Assembly: GCA_026989145.1 (NCBI GenBank)
Contig: JALSJU010000110.1
Location: 1-43,606, forward strand
Origin: Thiotrichaceae bacterium
GTDB taxonomy: Bacteria > Pseudomonadota > Gammaproteobacteria > Thiotrichales > Thiotrichaceae
DNA: 43,606 bases
Direction of reading: 5' to 3'
Below are positions 42,713 to 43,606 of the stretch, one piece after another. The notes below the pieces were generated by a model. That model was not told where the DNA came from. It saw nothing but the letters and a program-made list of their open reading frames with translations, and searched no databases. Numbering within the stretch: position 1 is the stretch's first letter; each line of letters begins with the position of its first letter. The position numbers were made by a program, and so were the translations under genes.

Positions 42713-42976
42713 TTGTTGATAAGATTATGGCTGTCCTTTAGTTGGTATCCTCACATCAGTGAAGAGGAAGTAGATAGTCTGGTCATAAGATTTGTTAAAA
42801 GTCATTTTTACGGCATAGATATCAACAGTGACTATAAGCAAATGCAAGGCACGCTTACGGATACATACAGGATAAGAAAAGGAAACATAAGAATCATCGT
42901 CAAAGTTGTAAACGATGAAGTGATGATAGAAGCTATCAGATCAGATATAGGCTACAGAGGTGGGATTTACAAATAG
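42713..42976 (+). pseudogene. RelE/ParE-superfamily toxin remnant
   Basis: The C-terminal half reads YRIRKGNIRIIVKVVNDEVMIEAIRSDIGYRGGIYK, the pattern of RelE/ParE-type toxins (YRIR-G-yRi, then a terminal hydrophobic strand). The N-terminus is unlike the family, starts only at TTG codons and has no ribosome site, and no antitoxin gene is visible. It is most likely a 5'-damaged toxin gene. No downstream antitoxin fits: after the stop only a 40-residue unrelated open stretch (GSVAIGGLVVGRPQ) remains. Confidence 0.5.
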
Positions 42977-43166
42977 TTTGGCACACTTGGTTCAGTGGCG
43001 ATTGGTGGGCTTGTGGTAGGTAGACCTCAAATGCATAGCAGAGACTACTTCTATACTCTTCGAGGAGCAGGTAGCTGTGTTACTTCTTTTTTGGGAGTAG
43101 GGTTCATATAGCATCCATATTGGAAGGTTATACTCTTTAGTGTGAAAAAAATATTGGAGATATAAA

Positions 43167-43496
43167 ATGAAAATAAAAATGATAACAGCTAGTCTATTTG
43201 TAAGTATGATGCTTCATGCAGTGAATGTAGGTGAGGTACTGCCTCTTGTGGTTTTAGATAAAGATAATGGAGGAGACAGTAAAGACAACGCATGGCACTC
43301 AAAAAATCTTCAGGGTAAAGTGCATATCTTGCTTTATATGGATCCTGATAAACGTGAAGAGTCAATGCCCTTTTTAGATACATTAAATGCAGAGAAATAT
43401 GATAAAAAGAAGTATTCGACCGTAGCCATTGTTAACTTGGCTGCGACATGGATGCCTGATGCTATCTTAGAATCGTTACTTGAGACCTTTGCATGA
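43167..43496 (+). pseudogene. YtfJ-like thioredoxin-fold protein, truncated
   Basis: A 109-residue fragment with signal peptide MKIKMITASLFVSMMLHA and a YtfJ-type domain: GEVLPLVVLDKDNGGDSKDN, WHSKNLQGKVHILLYMDPDKRE, STVAIVNLAATWMPDAILESLLE. YtfJ proteins are about 180 residues; here the frame ends abruptly after LLETFA, with the C-terminal half missing. GGAG precedes the ATG. The break coincides with GAGACCTTTGCATGA (43482-43496), which resembles the end of an insertion sequence. The style of the protein is reminiscent of Campylobacterota, but that is an impression. Confidence 0.6.
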
Positions 43497-43606
43497 GATC
43501 TCATTTTCCAATTTATTCTGATAATTGAGTTGGATGTTAAAAAAACATCAAATCAATCGCTAGTTCTTCTCTATTTTTACCTTAATACTTACATTTTTAA
43601 GCCTAT
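43482..43606. mobile_element. Possible left end of an insertion sequence
   Basis: GAGACCTTTGCATGAGATC starts exactly where the YtfJ-like reading frame loses similarity to its family. Termini beginning GAGACCTTTGCA occur in some insertion sequences as I recall them. The rest of the window shows no coding frame; the transposase, if any, lies beyond the edge. Confidence 0.35.

Overview
This window comes from an AT-rich gammaproteobacterial chromosome. The evidence is gene content and order: a type IV pilus block (pilB-pilC-pilD, then pilT with two pilU-like genes) divergent from yggS-proC-yggT, plus hemF, ntrBC, ftsEX, zapD and coaE. Most genes are ordinary housekeeping genes. The genus cannot be fixed from the sequence; a facultatively denitrifying aquatic gammaproteobacterium fits the nor-accessory genes, the Fnr-type boxes and the GlyGly-CTERM protease.

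Layout: 1-498 partial Crp/Fnr regulator; 660-1274 Cys-rich lipoprotein; 1290-9049 type IV pilus assembly and retraction genes on the minus strand, with a small rubredoxin gene (5369-5533) on the plus strand; 9141-11541 yggS, proC, yggT; 11615-15307 an MBOAT O-acyltransferase, an SGNH-like partner and a secreted DUF11 protein; 15394-19579 small cell-envelope and metal-binding proteins, tRNA-Phe, hemF and a 47-residue membrane protein; 19683-25204 ntrC, ntrB, a PP2C/kinase fusion and a double thioredoxin-fold protein; 25326-29524 ftsE, ftsX, TauE/SafE, zapD, coaE, DUF2853; 29688-31594 DUF58 and MoxR; 31644-35792 an M4 metalloprotease and a stand-alone propeptide-like lipoprotein; 35924-36400 a lipoprotein; 36659-42427 a nitric-oxide-reductase accessory operon (norD, norQ, two norE/norF-like pairs, bacteriohemerythrin, an unknown membrane protein) without norCB, preceded by a perfect TTGAT-N4-ATCAA box; 42600-43606 a decayed accessory edge (palindromic repeats, RelE-like remnant, truncated YtfJ-like gene, possible insertion-sequence end).

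The most unusual signal is non-coding. Two unlinked loci (10656-10924 and about 36394-36647) carry the same conserved core (TTGGCTAAGCC, then TCCGTTGTTGT and AAATACGCCT) enclosed in long helices whose sequences differ completely between copies while pairing is kept, as expected of a structured RNA or a mobile hairpin element. Copy 1 has imperfect 34-35-base terminal inverted repeats and seems to supply the last codons and stop of proC. The same terminus (TTAAGGAAACTCT) recurs as a bare palindrome at 29569-29597. A different inverted-repeat element (16790-16913) and a nested hairpin (17609-17661) also start on the stop codons of their upstream genes.
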